Source of the DNA: Trichomonas vaginalis G3
Lineage: Eukaryota > Parabasalia > Trichomonadida > Trichomonadidae
Reading direction: 5' to 3'
DNA: 64,000 bases
Assembly (NCBI RefSeq): GCF_026262505.1
Contig: NC_067208.1
Location: 2,108,001-2,172,000 of the forward strand
The translations under genes and the position numbers were made by a program. The notes beneath the pieces are model-generated. The model did no database searches. It worked only from the letters and a program-made list of their open reading frames with translations, and was not told the DNA's origin. Positions 1-7,841 of this stretch are shown one piece after another (the first letter of the stretch is position 1; every line of letters begins with the position of its first letter).

Positions 1-371
1 GGATGTCCTTCCGCAGTCAGTTGTTCTCTCACTACCGTTTGAAGCTTTGTGTTAAAAACTTTCATGTCATCTCCTGTGTCTAGGTTCACATACACAGCAA
101 CAGGAAAACTATCTTGCTTCTTTGTTTCATCATTATACCTCAAAACATTAAAGTTCTTCAATAATATTGTTCTTCCTGCTGGAATACTTCTAACTTGTCT
201 TATTTCAATAGCTTTCTCACCTCCTACATACTCTACCCAGTGTCTTGGATATTCATAAGTATACTGACTTTCTTGAATTTTGGTAGGTTTCATCATAACG
301 TGTTCATAGTATATCTTTATACTCTTGTCAGTTAGACTCGGTGCTATGTTCTGAATATTTCTGACTTGCAT
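1..371 (-). CDS. Penton-like minor capsid candidate (family 2), cut by window edge
   Basis: An open frame runs leftwards from the ATG at 371 to the window edge, giving about 123 N-terminal residues. It is the intact counterpart of the decayed gene at 34779-35659. It also resembles 15694-16551 and 39153-40000, all sharing an aromatic segment of the type YPRHW followed by a charged stretch and a beta-rich body. Full-length relatives of about 285 aa and their place beside the ATPase suggest a single-jelly-roll minor capsid (penton-like) protein of Mavericks. That role is inferred from size, beta-rich character and context. It diverges from the ATPase gene across a 16-bp gap. Confidence 0.6.
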   Translation of the reverse strand, partial: MQVRNIQNIAPSLTDKSIKIYYEHVMMKPTKIQESQYTYEYPRHWVEYVGGEKAIEIRQVRSIPAGRTILLKNFNVLRYNDETKKQDSFPVAVYVNLDTGDDMKVFNTKLQTVVREQLTAEGH

Positions 372-387
372 TTTTAATGAAGATAAA
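372..387. promoter_or_regulatory. 16-bp divergent promoter
   Basis: Only 16 bp separate the two start codons. The sequence is T-rich, then AATGAAG, then ATAAA, so each gene has A-rich DNA directly before its ATG. The duplicate locus at 34763-34778 keeps the same length with one base changed. Confidence 0.55.
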
Positions 388-1275
388 ATGAAGCATTTAA
401 TACATGACGTAGATGAAGACATGAATGAAAGCAGTGAAAAGCTCAACAGTTCTCTCATTCTTCCTTTCAGTAAGGACTATGAGTTCTGTTCAAATGGTGT
501 GTATTTCTATTGTGGAAAGATGGGTTCAGGTAAGACATTTAACCTCATTCGTCATATACTCATAACAGAGCGTTTAGGAAACGACTCTTACTATGACCAA
601 ATCATTATATCAGCAACTTCAGACTCTATGGATTCAACAGCGAAAACATTTATGTCAAAAGTTCAAGCCTCTGTCGTTAAAGTTCCAGATAGCGAACTCA
701 TTGAATTTCTTCAACGTTACATTCGACGTAAGAGAAAATATTATGCTATTGTAGAGTTCATACAGTCAGGAATGCAAAAGACTTCAGAAGAGATGGAAAG
801 AATTATTGACAAACACCACTTACGTCAATACTCAGGAGTTTACGATATGAAACGACTGACAAACTACATTCTATCAAAACTTTCAAAATACCCCTTCAAA
901 AAGTATCCTTCAAACACTCTGCTCGTTTGTGACGACTTCGCCGGAAAAGGTTTAGTGTCAAAAGCAGACTCACCATTAGCTAACATCATAACTAAAGTCA
1001 GACATTACCACTTAACTGTAGCAATACTTATGCAAACATGGCGTTTCCTTGCTTTAAACATAAAACGTCTCATAACTGACTTCGTTATCTTTCAAGGTTT
1101 CTCACGCTATGACATTGAACTCATTTGGAAACAGTCAGGTATAACATTACCTTTTGAAGAAATTTGGGAAGCATATAAGTCTCTCATCTCTCCTCGTTCA
1201 TACCTTGAGATTCATATCATGACTAATACCATTAAAGTCAAAAACATTCCATGGGAACGACCAACATTGTTTTAA
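388..1275 (+). CDS. A32/FtsK-HerA-like genome-packaging ATPase
   Basis: This 295-aa protein has a Walker A loop GKMGSGKT at residues 43-50, a Walker B segment LLVCDD at 178-183 and a likely sensor Gln near 216 in a hydrophobic strand. That layout and size fit the A32-type packaging ATPases of Mavericks and nucleocytoplasmic viruses, which pump genomic DNA into capsids. The ATG follows a compact divergent promoter. The stop overlaps the stop of the convergent small gene by 4 bp. Decayed copies lie at 27099-27969 and 33872-34762. This is the only intact copy in the window. Confidence 0.88.
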   Translation: MKHLIHDVDEDMNESSEKLNSSLILPFSKDYEFCSNGVYFYCGKMGSGKTFNLIRHILITERLGNDSYYDQIIISATSDSMDSTAKTFMSKVQASVVKVPDSELIEFLQRYIRRKRKYYAIVEFIQSGMQKTSEEMERIIDKHHLRQYSGVYDMKRLTNYILSKLSKYPFKKYPSNTLLVCDDFAGKGLVSKADSPLANIITKVRHYHLTVAILMQTWRFLALNIKRLITDFVIFQGFSRYDIELIWKQSGITLPFEEIWEAYKSLISPRSYLEIHIMTNTIKVKNIPWERPTLF

Positions 1276-1673
1276 AGTTTAACCTTCAATTGACTGATGG
1301 TAAACAAATTCCATGCATCTCTGTCGCCATTTCTGTTAATATTTTTGCTGTCATTCATATCATCCACTTCCCCATCCGTTAGCTTTTGAGGATATGTGTT
1401 AGAATAGCTGTTCTTAAATGAAGGCTTTTCACCTTTGAGAGCATAAACTCTATAACTTTCTGCATACTTTATGTTTGAACCTCCTGAGCCATCATTGACA
1501 TAAATTTTTATAGGCTTCCACCCTTTGTTCATATTCCTGCTTCTTCCCTTAGCTCTTTTGTTCAGTAGTTCTACATCTTTATACACAGCTCCTGTCTCAG
1601 TGAATTCAACAATATTTTCATTCGTTAGCTTTACATTCAAACCCTTGTCGAGTATATTGTTCATTTCATACAT
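1272..1673 (-). CDS. Conserved Maverick small protein, 133 aa
   Basis: I do not recognise a domain. The start is placed at 1673 because the duplicate at 33471 begins with the same Met-Tyr-Glu-Met sequence directly after the shared divergent promoter; the frame stays open upstream to 1790, but that part overlaps the divergent gene. The protein has a basic centre, a Gly/Ser-rich stretch (DGSGGS) and a polar C-terminus. It always sits between the ATPase and the 216-aa gene in this element type. A virion or packaging role is possible but unsupported. Confidence 0.6.
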   Translation of the reverse strand: MYEMNNILDKGLNVKLTNENIVEFTETGAVYKDVELLNKRAKGRSRNMNKGWKPIKIYVNDGSGGSNIKYAESYRVYALKGEKPSFKNSYSNTYPQKLTDGEVDDMNDSKNINRNGDRDAWNLFTISQLKVKL

Positions 1674-1698
1674 ATAAAAGGTTTTTATTCTATATGAA
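1674..1698. promoter_or_regulatory. 25-bp divergent promoter
   Basis: The gap between the 133-aa and 216-aa genes is 25 bp and contains TTTTTATTCT flanked by ATAAAA. The copy at 33445-33470 is nearly identical, which supports both chosen starts. Confidence 0.5.
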
Positions 1699-2349
1699 AT
1701 GAGAAGCAAATCCATCTTAGCTGGTGCCGTTAATGTTCCAATTGAACCAACATCAAATGTTGACTCACGAACGACAAACAATATTGTCATAAAGAACTAT
1801 AGTTCAGAGTGTTTGAAAGAAAAAGAACCAGAACTTAAGTCGGGAGGGCTCAAAGAGCCCATCTTGGCGCATGGCGCCGTGAATTTAAACTCAGCTTCAA
1901 ACGCTAACGCTACATCAGATGTTAAGTTAGAGTATCCACCACTGGACCAAATTCTTTCAAGAGAAGCCAACGACAACCCTTACACAAATGTTCAAACAAA
2001 TCCTTCAGATAACGTAGACCATTACCTTCTTCAGTTATACCAAACAATTTTACTCAAAGACGATAAGAAGCTTTTGACAAATCTTATAAGCAAGAACCAA
2101 ATAATTCTAACAAAGGAGGACCTTGAAAATGTTATCTCACGAATAACAGGGAAACAATGTGTCATTGACTATCTCGACCCTGAAATCGAATGCTGTGGTC
2201 AAACTCCACTATTCATGAAAATAGGTAACATCCGCATCATTGAAACACCAGGAACTACAGGAGTTGAGTTTAAGTATAAATATTCGAACGAGTATACAAA
2301 ACTATCTACTTACTATAAGCTTTGCTTGAAATATGTTTTAGTAAATTAA
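1699..2349 (+). CDS. Conserved Maverick protein with DPEIECCG motif, 216 aa
   Basis: The function is unknown. The N-terminal third is polar and low-complexity. The C-terminal half is conserved in relatives at 23250-23828 (where the motif is DISCCG) and 32831-33444, with acidic-Cys-Cys-Gly as the most constant point. A GC-rich double hairpin at 1836-1876 is translated inside the variable region and is absent from the 33-kb copy. The gene precedes the penton-like gene in two element types, which hints at a structural or assembly role. Confidence 0.6.
   Translation: MRSKSILAGAVNVPIEPTSNVDSRTTNNIVIKNYSSECLKEKEPELKSGGLKEPILAHGAVNLNSASNANATSDVKLEYPPLDQILSREANDNPYTNVQTNPSDNVDHYLLQLYQTILLKDDKKLLTNLISKNQIILTKEDLENVISRITGKQCVIDYLDPEIECCGQTPLFMKIGNIRIIETPGTTGVEFKYKYSNEYTKLSTYYKLCLKYVLVN
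1836..1876. repeat. GC-rich triloop double-hairpin insert (copy 1)
   Basis: Two adjacent perfect mini-hairpins lie inside the 216-aa gene: GGGCTCAAAGAGCCC at 1846-1860 (loop AAA) and GGCGCATGGCGCC at 1866-1878 (loop ATG). The aligned position in the duplicate (about 33293-33312) has only six unrelated bases here, so this is a presence/absence difference. Confidence 0.75.
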
Positions 2350-2350
2350 A

Positions 2351-2416
2351 GCAGTCAGGAGGGCTCTTTGAGCCCATCTTGGCGCTTTGCGCCGTCAGTC
2401 AAAAAAATTCAAGTTA
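2351..2416. repeat. GC-rich triloop double-hairpin insert (copy 2), 66 bp
   Basis: GGGCTCTTTGAGCCC at 2361-2375 and GGCGCTTTGCGCC at 2381-2393 are joined by the same ATCTT linker as copy 1. The 66 bp are missing from the duplicate at 32820-32834. The motif AGCA occurs at both edges (2350-2353 and 2416-2419) but once at the empty site, resembling a 4-bp target duplication. Confidence 0.75.
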
Positions 2417-2681
2417 GCAATTTGTAATATCTGTCCAAAACTTCTTCAACAGTATCGAACTCATCTTCATAATGCAAACCTAATCTTATTGACTTGGTGC
2501 AGTTTTCACTAACACAATATAGCGCTTTGCGCTCGGCGCCTTTGACGCCTTTTTCTGTTCTCTTGACTGGCATAACTAACTCATTTGTTTCATCAAACAG
2601 CAACAACCAAAGTTCATGACCTAATACATAACATTCATACTTTATATTTTTAGCTCTGAGTTCTCTTGTAAGCTGTTGCAT
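2409..2681 (-). CDS. Conserved Maverick small protein, 90 aa
   Basis: The protein has a hydrophobic core strand near residues 20-30 and ends in a helix-like DTVEEVLDRYYKLL. The last residue and the stop codon come from the hairpin insert at 2351-2416; the uninterrupted copy at 32564-32834 stops one codon earlier. The start overlaps the upstream penton-like gene by 40 bp, an overlap kept in the duplicate. A distant relative may lie at 23835-24066. The function is unknown. A second pair of GC hairpins (2521-2549) is coded within it and occurs in both copies. Confidence 0.6.
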   Translation of the reverse strand: MQQLTRELRAKNIKYECYVLGHELWLLLFDETNELVMPVKRTEKGVKGAERKALYCVSENCTKSIRLGLHYEDEFDTVEEVLDRYYKLLT

Positions 2682-3406
2682 TTAATATTTTCTAAAAAGT
2701 CAACTTCAACAGTCATTCGCACTGGTGCCTTCAGTTCTACAGGCTCTCCTTGAAAGTCAACAAGTCTGAATTGCATGTCTTTCAAATTATGAGGACTAAT
2801 GCGAACCCATTTACCTAAATGAGTTGCTATGACAGGAACGTTTGGAATGAACATTGAATTGACTGCATAACAGAAGGATTTATATTCTACTGAACCTTTA
2901 CTATTAACTCCTGAAATACCTGTGACATTAGCTATTTTTGACTCAACGTACAAACAATTACCATAACATACGTATGGAACAGATTTCATCTCAATCGTTT
3001 TGTCAACACTTTTCAAAGGAAATGTCATATGGTATGCTCCCAGAAGAAGTTGTACTCTATGACTCATTCTTGGTATCTTGAACTCTTTCTTGCTACTGAA
3101 CTTCAATGTTCCCTCAGAAGAGAGTTCGACATCTATGTTGTCAATAGTTTCTTCATTTATGAGAGTATCTATGACTCCAGCAATTTTATCTATTCTGTAC
3201 TCGGCTCTGTTAGGAAATGTTACAACACTTCTTTTGTCATCTATTTCAAACTCCATGAAATCTGTTTCATCTGTTATGACAAAAGTTGCGATAGTATTGA
3301 AGTCAACAACTCTGAAAGCAAGCGCTTCATTCTGAAGACCTAAGTTTGTTTGTAGCTTTACTGTCCCGTATTCGTTTGGGTCTGTACTTTGCAAATAGAA
3401 CAACAT
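2642..3406 (-). CDS. Penton-like minor capsid candidate (family 1), 254 aa
   Basis: This beta-rich protein is homologous to 24077-24874 and 31827-32603. All start with a strand followed by a D/N-P-x-x-Y turn and end with a hydrophobic strand, a VD turn and P-V-x-L, the pattern of the last strands of a jelly roll. Size, gene position and conservation fit the single-jelly-roll minor capsid (penton) protein of Mavericks. No structure-based comparison could be made here. The gene diverges from the fibre gene across 17 bp, so capsid vertex and fibre are likely co-expressed. Confidence 0.6.
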   Translation of the reverse strand: MLFYLQSTDPNEYGTVKLQTNLGLQNEALAFRVVDFNTIATFVITDETDFMEFEIDDKRSVVTFPNRAEYRIDKIAGVIDTLINEETIDNIDVELSSEGTLKFSSKKEFKIPRMSHRVQLLLGAYHMTFPLKSVDKTIEMKSVPYVCYGNCLYVESKIANVTGISGVNSKGSVEYKSFCYAVNSMFIPNVPVIATHLGKWVRISPHNLKDMQFRLVDFQGEPVELKAPVRMTVEVDFLENIKCNSLQENSELKI

Positions 3407-3423
3407 TTTATTCTCATTAAAAT
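3407..3423. promoter_or_regulatory. 17-bp divergent promoter
   Basis: The start codons of the penton-like and fibre genes are 17 bp apart. The spacer is TTTATTCTCATTAAAAT. It contains TCATTA, which fits the trichomonad initiator pattern TCA-Y-W on the fibre strand. Confidence 0.55.
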
Positions 3424-5760
3424 ATGACTATTGCTGCATATGCGTATGAAACAAATGAAGCAAGAAGAGCACATGAACTAGTAAACGAAAACTCAACTTT
3501 AACCATTGAAGGCAATGATTTAGTCATTGACGATGGAAAAACTAAAAAAGTCATTGATTTCGATACTTTTAACACTTATGACCCATTCATTACAACAAGC
3601 AAGGTTCCCATCATAAATGATGGAACGGTGCAATATATAAATTCTACAGTAGATGCCTCATTAGTGAAAGTATTAAATGTTCTCATTGAATTGTTAAAGA
3701 GCTTTCGATTTGACGACAACATTAAATGCCTAAAGAATTTAGTCATGAATGAGAAACAAATTCTCGGCGTTGCTGGTAGCAGTAATGATGTACACCTTAT
3801 GACATTAGAATATTATAACGAACATAAAGATGAACTGAAAGGAGAGAAGGGTGACACCGGACCTCAAGGACCACAAGGAATACAAGGAATACAAGGAATA
3901 CAAGGACCTCAAGGCGAAAACGGTTTGGATGGAAAGGATGGAAAGGATGGAAAAACTGCTAAATCATGGATATGGGACCTTATAAATACTGGTTTAACAG
4001 CTGCTTCATATGGAGTTCTTCAATACCAAATCGGAAAGATATGGGCGGTACTTGGTGAAGAAGTTTTAAATGACGTTAAAAATGCTTTGAACTTCATTTC
4101 AAATGGTTCGGATACTATTAAAACTTTATCTGGTTGGATGCAAGAAACAAGGAGTCAAATAGATACTGTAAGACGTATAGCAAACAATGCACGTACGGGA
4201 TTGGATACTTTACGACAAGCACAAAATACACTAAAGGAAGCAAATGATATTCTTGGCTCAGTATCAGACATGCATGAAGATTGGCTTAAAGGTATTGACA
4301 AATCTTTAAAAAATCACAGTCAGTCTATTGCTGACTACAAGAAAAGTATAGATTTTTTACATAGTGCTATGGACGTACATGATGGAAGCATAAGGAACTT
4401 ACTTAATGCTAACAATAACTTACCAGGAACTATTAAAGCATTTATAAAGTCCTTTGTAAAACCCGGTGCTCTAACATTTAGGTCTTTGAGAGCAAGAGCA
4501 TTGAAGTCAAGAGATGCAGAAACTCCAACAGAACCTACAGAAGGAACTGAAACAACAGAAACTCCAAAAGAACCACCAAAACCAACAGCTAATGAAATAT
4601 TGTTCGAATATTTTCCAAGGTACTCTGTTCTCATTGCATACATTCAAGAAATACTTAAGAAAGCAGACTTGACTTTAGGAGATGATGAAAGTTCTGTATA
4701 TCTTTCGTTCCAGTTTCAAATAGCAGAACTTTTGAGACAGATATGCTTAATGTATGACAACATCTCTGATTTCACAAGATATGATGACGACCATGACCCC
4801 GAACATGGTGAAGAAGAAGTTTTACAAACATCCATTAAGACAGGAAAGGTTTTAACTCAAAGTCTCATTATTGACACCAAAGATGGCGAAGTGGACGTTC
4901 TTCAAGAGCTGAAGAAAAATACTTCTTCGGGAGGTGGTGGTAGGCATGAACTTGAAATAAATGAGATAGAAGAGAAATTAGCCGAAAAAGCAGATAAAGA
5001 ACATAAACACAATATCTCCGATATAAATGAACTTCAAGCTACATTAAATAGTAAAGCGGACAAAAATGAACTTGACGCAATGAACAAAGTTTTGAAATCT
5101 CATAAACACAACATCTCCGATATAAATGAACTTCAAGCTACATTAAATAGTAAAGCGGACAAGAACCATGTTCATTATATAACTTCAGACGAACAGATTA
5201 TAACGGACTACCATGGATATTTAACACGAAGTGATGAAGCGAAGACAAAAAATGTTAATGAAAGAAGATATAAATACATTCGTGCTAAAGGTTATGACAT
5301 AAGCTGTACTGTACAGTATGATGTAGCTAAAGCACCAGAAGCATTTGGTTATACCGGTGAAATTTATGCCTCTACTTTCAATGTTAACGGTGTATTAGTT
5401 GAACCAAGATTTATGTTAAGAGTTAAGGCAAAAATAACGTTTGAAGATGCTATTAAAAGTAAAGCTGACAAAGTTGAACTCGAAGCAACGAACAAAGTTT
5501 TGAAATCTCATAAACACAACATCTCCGATATAAATGAACTTCAAGCTACATTAGACAGTAAAGCTGACAAGAACCATACACATAAATCCTTCACTACTGT
5601 TAGAGCAGACGACATAATATTGAACTTTGACCTTGGTTCAAGTGCACCATTAGAAAATCCAAGTACAAGCGTAAAAGATACTCTTAACAGTTTAGATAAG
5701 AGTTGCAAATTGAAAGTCATGCCAGAAACTTTGAAGCACATGAACTACCAACAATGTTAG
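3424..5760 (+). CDS. Collagen-like fibre protein, N-terminal 778 aa (frameshifted)
   Basis: This is a phage-type fibre built from modules. Residues 1-70 form an attachment domain shared with the protein at 31090-31809. A run of collagen-like Gly-X-Y triplets covers about residues 141-178. A helical and low-complexity shaft with a Thr/Pro/Glu-rich linker follows. Then come three copies of a repeat starting HKHNISDINELQATL and ending SKADKN, typical of tail-fibre shafts. The frame stops at 5760, but the fibre head continues in another frame from about 5703, so one base appears to be missing near 5702. The product should be exposed on the virion and could bind host cells. Confidence 0.8.
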   Translation: MTIAAYAYETNEARRAHELVNENSTLTIEGNDLVIDDGKTKKVIDFDTFNTYDPFITTSKVPIINDGTVQYINSTVDASLVKVLNVLIELLKSFRFDDNIKCLKNLVMNEKQILGVAGSSNDVHLMTLEYYNEHKDELKGEKGDTGPQGPQGIQGIQGIQGPQGENGLDGKDGKDGKTAKSWIWDLINTGLTAASYGVLQYQIGKIWAVLGEEVLNDVKNALNFISNGSDTIKTLSGWMQETRSQIDTVRRIANNARTGLDTLRQAQNTLKEANDILGSVSDMHEDWLKGIDKSLKNHSQSIADYKKSIDFLHSAMDVHDGSIRNLLNANNNLPGTIKAFIKSFVKPGALTFRSLRARALKSRDAETPTEPTEGTETTETPKEPPKPTANEILFEYFPRYSVLIAYIQEILKKADLTLGDDESSVYLSFQFQIAELLRQICLMYDNISDFTRYDDDHDPEHGEEEVLQTSIKTGKVLTQSLIIDTKDGEVDVLQELKKNTSSGGGGRHELEINEIEEKLAEKADKEHKHNISDINELQATLNSKADKNELDAMNKVLKSHKHNISDINELQATLNSKADKNHVHYITSDEQIITDYHGYLTRSDEAKTKNVNERRYKYIRAKGYDISCTVQYDVAKAPEAFGYTGEIYASTFNVNGVLVEPRFMLRVKAKITFEDAIKSKADKVELEATNKVLKSHKHNISDINELQATLDSKADKNHTHKSFTTVRADDIILNFDLGSSAPLENPSTSVKDTLNSLDKSCKLKVMPETLKHMNYQQC

Positions 5761-6497
5761 ATAAGAAAGCAGACAAAACTTATGTGGATGCAGAACTAAC
5801 AAAGAAATTTTCGAAACCAGATACAATGACATTTACAACAGAAATTATAAATGGTGAACCAGCAACTCCATTTGAATTTGTTAGAGGTCTTCAACCAGAT
5901 ACTTTTGAATTTTTCTTGGATAATTCTATTGAACTAACATTACATTATAAAAGTGGAACAAATGCAACATTTCATCCGGGAGATACATTCCAAATGGTAT
6001 TTAATGACATAAGTTCTTTAGAATATGTTTATAGAGTTATGAGCATATATGATTTAATATATCCTATAGGAGCTGTTTATACGTCTATGAATCCAATAAA
6101 TCCAAACACTTTATTTGGTGGTAGATGGTATGAAATAGTTGACAGTTTTCCATTCTACACTAATACTCAGTCAATGAAGATGGGAGGTTCAAAGAAAATA
6201 GGTATTGAAAACCTTCCTTCACATATGCATAGGTTCAGTGGAAGAACATCTGTGGAAGGAAACCATTCACATTCAATAACAAAAAGAGGTTATACAAATC
6301 TTGCAGCGGGTTCGGATAGACAGGGAATGCATAGATATGATATCACAACTGACCCCAAAGATGTTAGCACAGGTATTTTCTGTGGAACTGCAGGAAATCA
6401 TACACATGTTGTAGCTGGTATTACAGACCCAGCAGGTAATGGAAAAGATTATATGCCTCCTTATATAACAATGCACGCTTGGATACGAGTTGGTTAA
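5703..6497 (+). CDS. Fibre head domain, frameshifted continuation of the collagen-like fibre
   Basis: This frame has no ATG of its own at its start and continues the SKADK-type shaft repeat of the preceding gene. Its last 130 residues resemble the collar/Gp10-type tip of phage short tail fibres. They hold a YPIGAVYTSMN segment, a FGGRW turn, GGSK before NLPSHMH, paired HSH/HTH histidines and a terminal DYMPPYITMHAWIRV. The same tip ends the fibre at 37728-38744. Histidine clusters in such tips often bind metal. A single-base frameshift separates it from its shaft, so the gene may be inactive. Confidence 0.75.
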   Translation: MQIESHARNFEAHELPTMLDKKADKTYVDAELTKKFSKPDTMTFTTEIINGEPATPFEFVRGLQPDTFEFFLDNSIELTLHYKSGTNATFHPGDTFQMVFNDISSLEYVYRVMSIYDLIYPIGAVYTSMNPINPNTLFGGRWYEIVDSFPFYTNTQSMKMGGSKKIGIENLPSHMHRFSGRTSVEGNHSHSITKRGYTNLAAGSDRQGMHRYDITTDPKDVSTGIFCGTAGNHTHVVAGITDPAGNGKDYMPPYITMHAWIRVG

Positions 6498-6516
6498 AAT
6501 CTTTAACTTTACATAA

Positions 6517-7602
6517 ATGAGCTTGAAAGAAGTATTCGAACAACATCCATGGAGGTCATTTAAGAAATTCAATGAAGCTGCAAAGAGTTGGGGATTTACT
6601 AACAGAGCTGAAGTGAAAAGGTTCTTTGACAAAAATGTTGTACATCAAACAAAAATAAACCCTTACGACTACTTTTTACCAATTTACTCCAACACTCCTG
6701 ACGCATACCAATTTGACACTCTCATTCAAAGCAGAAAAGGAGGACATAAACCATTCCTCATCTTCATAAATGTTAACACTCGTAAAGCATATGCATATCC
6801 AATGAAAAATAAAGGAACTCGTGAAGTGTTAAGAGTTTTACAAAAGTTTGTAGCAGAACATAACCCAAGTACTTTAACATCAGACCAAGACAGTGCATAC
6901 CTCAGCAATGAAATCACAGAATTTCTCATTAAGCATAACATAACTCACTACACTACTGAAGACCATAACCATAACATACTCGGCATCATAAACCGCTTCA
7001 TAAGAACGCTCAGAGATTTAAATCAAGAGCGAGACTTTACCGAAGAAACAATGAAACATTTTCTCGAAGTATATAATTCCTCAACACATTCTACAACAGG
7101 ACATACACCAAATTCAATGACACAACAACAAGAAGAAAAGTATATACAAAAGAAACGAAGCCAAACACAAAATATCAGAAATTCAACACAATTTACCCTC
7201 ATTCCTGGTACAAAAGTTCGTGTAGTTCTTGACGACAAACCGTTGACAAAGAAACGTTTAAGGTTAAGTAGAAACTATTATATCGTAGACTCTACACAAG
7301 GTAATGGATATCTTATAAAAGCTGCTGACGACTCCATAGCATTTTACCCTCGACATAAGTTAGTTGAAAGTAGTAATGGCAAACTTGCTGAAACCATTGA
7401 CGAAGCAAAGCGAGGAGTGGTTATTGAAATACTTGGCTACAACATAAACGATGACACTTATAAAGTAAGATATGAAGGAGGTGTTGAAGATGTTATACCA
7501 TCTAAGAACTTGAGAGAGTCAAAGCCAACACATCTGGGACCATTAGAGCGGGAGTACTGGAAAGACAAAAATATGCCAGAAAGAATAAGAAAATTCTTCT
7601 AA
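6517..7602 (+). CDS. Maverick c-integrase with D-D-35-N triad
   Basis: This 361-aa integrase belongs to the retroviral/Maverick c-integrase group, which inserts element ends into the host chromosome. The first catalytic Asp lies in YQFDTL and the second in SDQDSAYL. Exactly 35 residues later, where catalytic Glu is expected (pattern I-x-E-R-F), the protein has Asn in IINRFIRTL. The C-terminal 150 residues form a beta-rich DNA- or chromatin-binding tail, matched by 37324-37731. The frame is intact, so the Glu-to-Asn change is not simple decay. Activity is uncertain. Confidence 0.88.
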   Translation: MSLKEVFEQHPWRSFKKFNEAAKSWGFTNRAEVKRFFDKNVVHQTKINPYDYFLPIYSNTPDAYQFDTLIQSRKGGHKPFLIFINVNTRKAYAYPMKNKGTREVLRVLQKFVAEHNPSTLTSDQDSAYLSNEITEFLIKHNITHYTTEDHNHNILGIINRFIRTLRDLNQERDFTEETMKHFLEVYNSSTHSTTGHTPNSMTQQQEEKYIQKKRSQTQNIRNSTQFTLIPGTKVRVVLDDKPLTKKRLRLSRNYYIVDSTQGNGYLIKAADDSIAFYPRHKLVESSNGKLAETIDEAKRGVVIEILGYNINDDTYKVRYEGGVEDVIPSKNLRESKPTHLGPLEREYWKDKNMPERIRKFF

Positions 7603-7690
7603 ACTTTTTCATTAGATGTAAATCAGACATGAATGAGAACAGTCATGATATCATTAATGGTACCATTTATTTACACCAAAAAATAATGTT

Positions 7691-7740
7691 TATGTTAGAA
7701 TGTTAGATCTAACACGTTTTCTAACCACTTTTCTAACATG
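7691..7740 (-). repeat. AGATCT palindrome/iteron element, copy 1 (TTAGA class)
   Basis: The palindrome TGTTAGATCTAACA at 7701-7714 is followed by two half-sites, CTAACC and CTAACAT, and preceded by AAATAATGTTTA. It is the reverse of copy 2, and the two copies flank the 312-aa gene. Confidence 0.75.
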
Positions 7741-7841
7741 GTCTAAAACTCTCGAAAATCATGAATTTTTGACATTTCCTTATGAAAGAAAAATAACGCT
7801 AATTTTTTTCTAAGAAAAATTTTTATCTTGTATGTAAAGAT

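Noticed and set aside
3424-6497. A bacterial prophage or bacterial contamination as source of the fibre genes
   Set aside because: The fibres are embedded among Maverick polymerase, integrase and capsid genes, use the same T-rich promoters and lack ribosome-binding sites.
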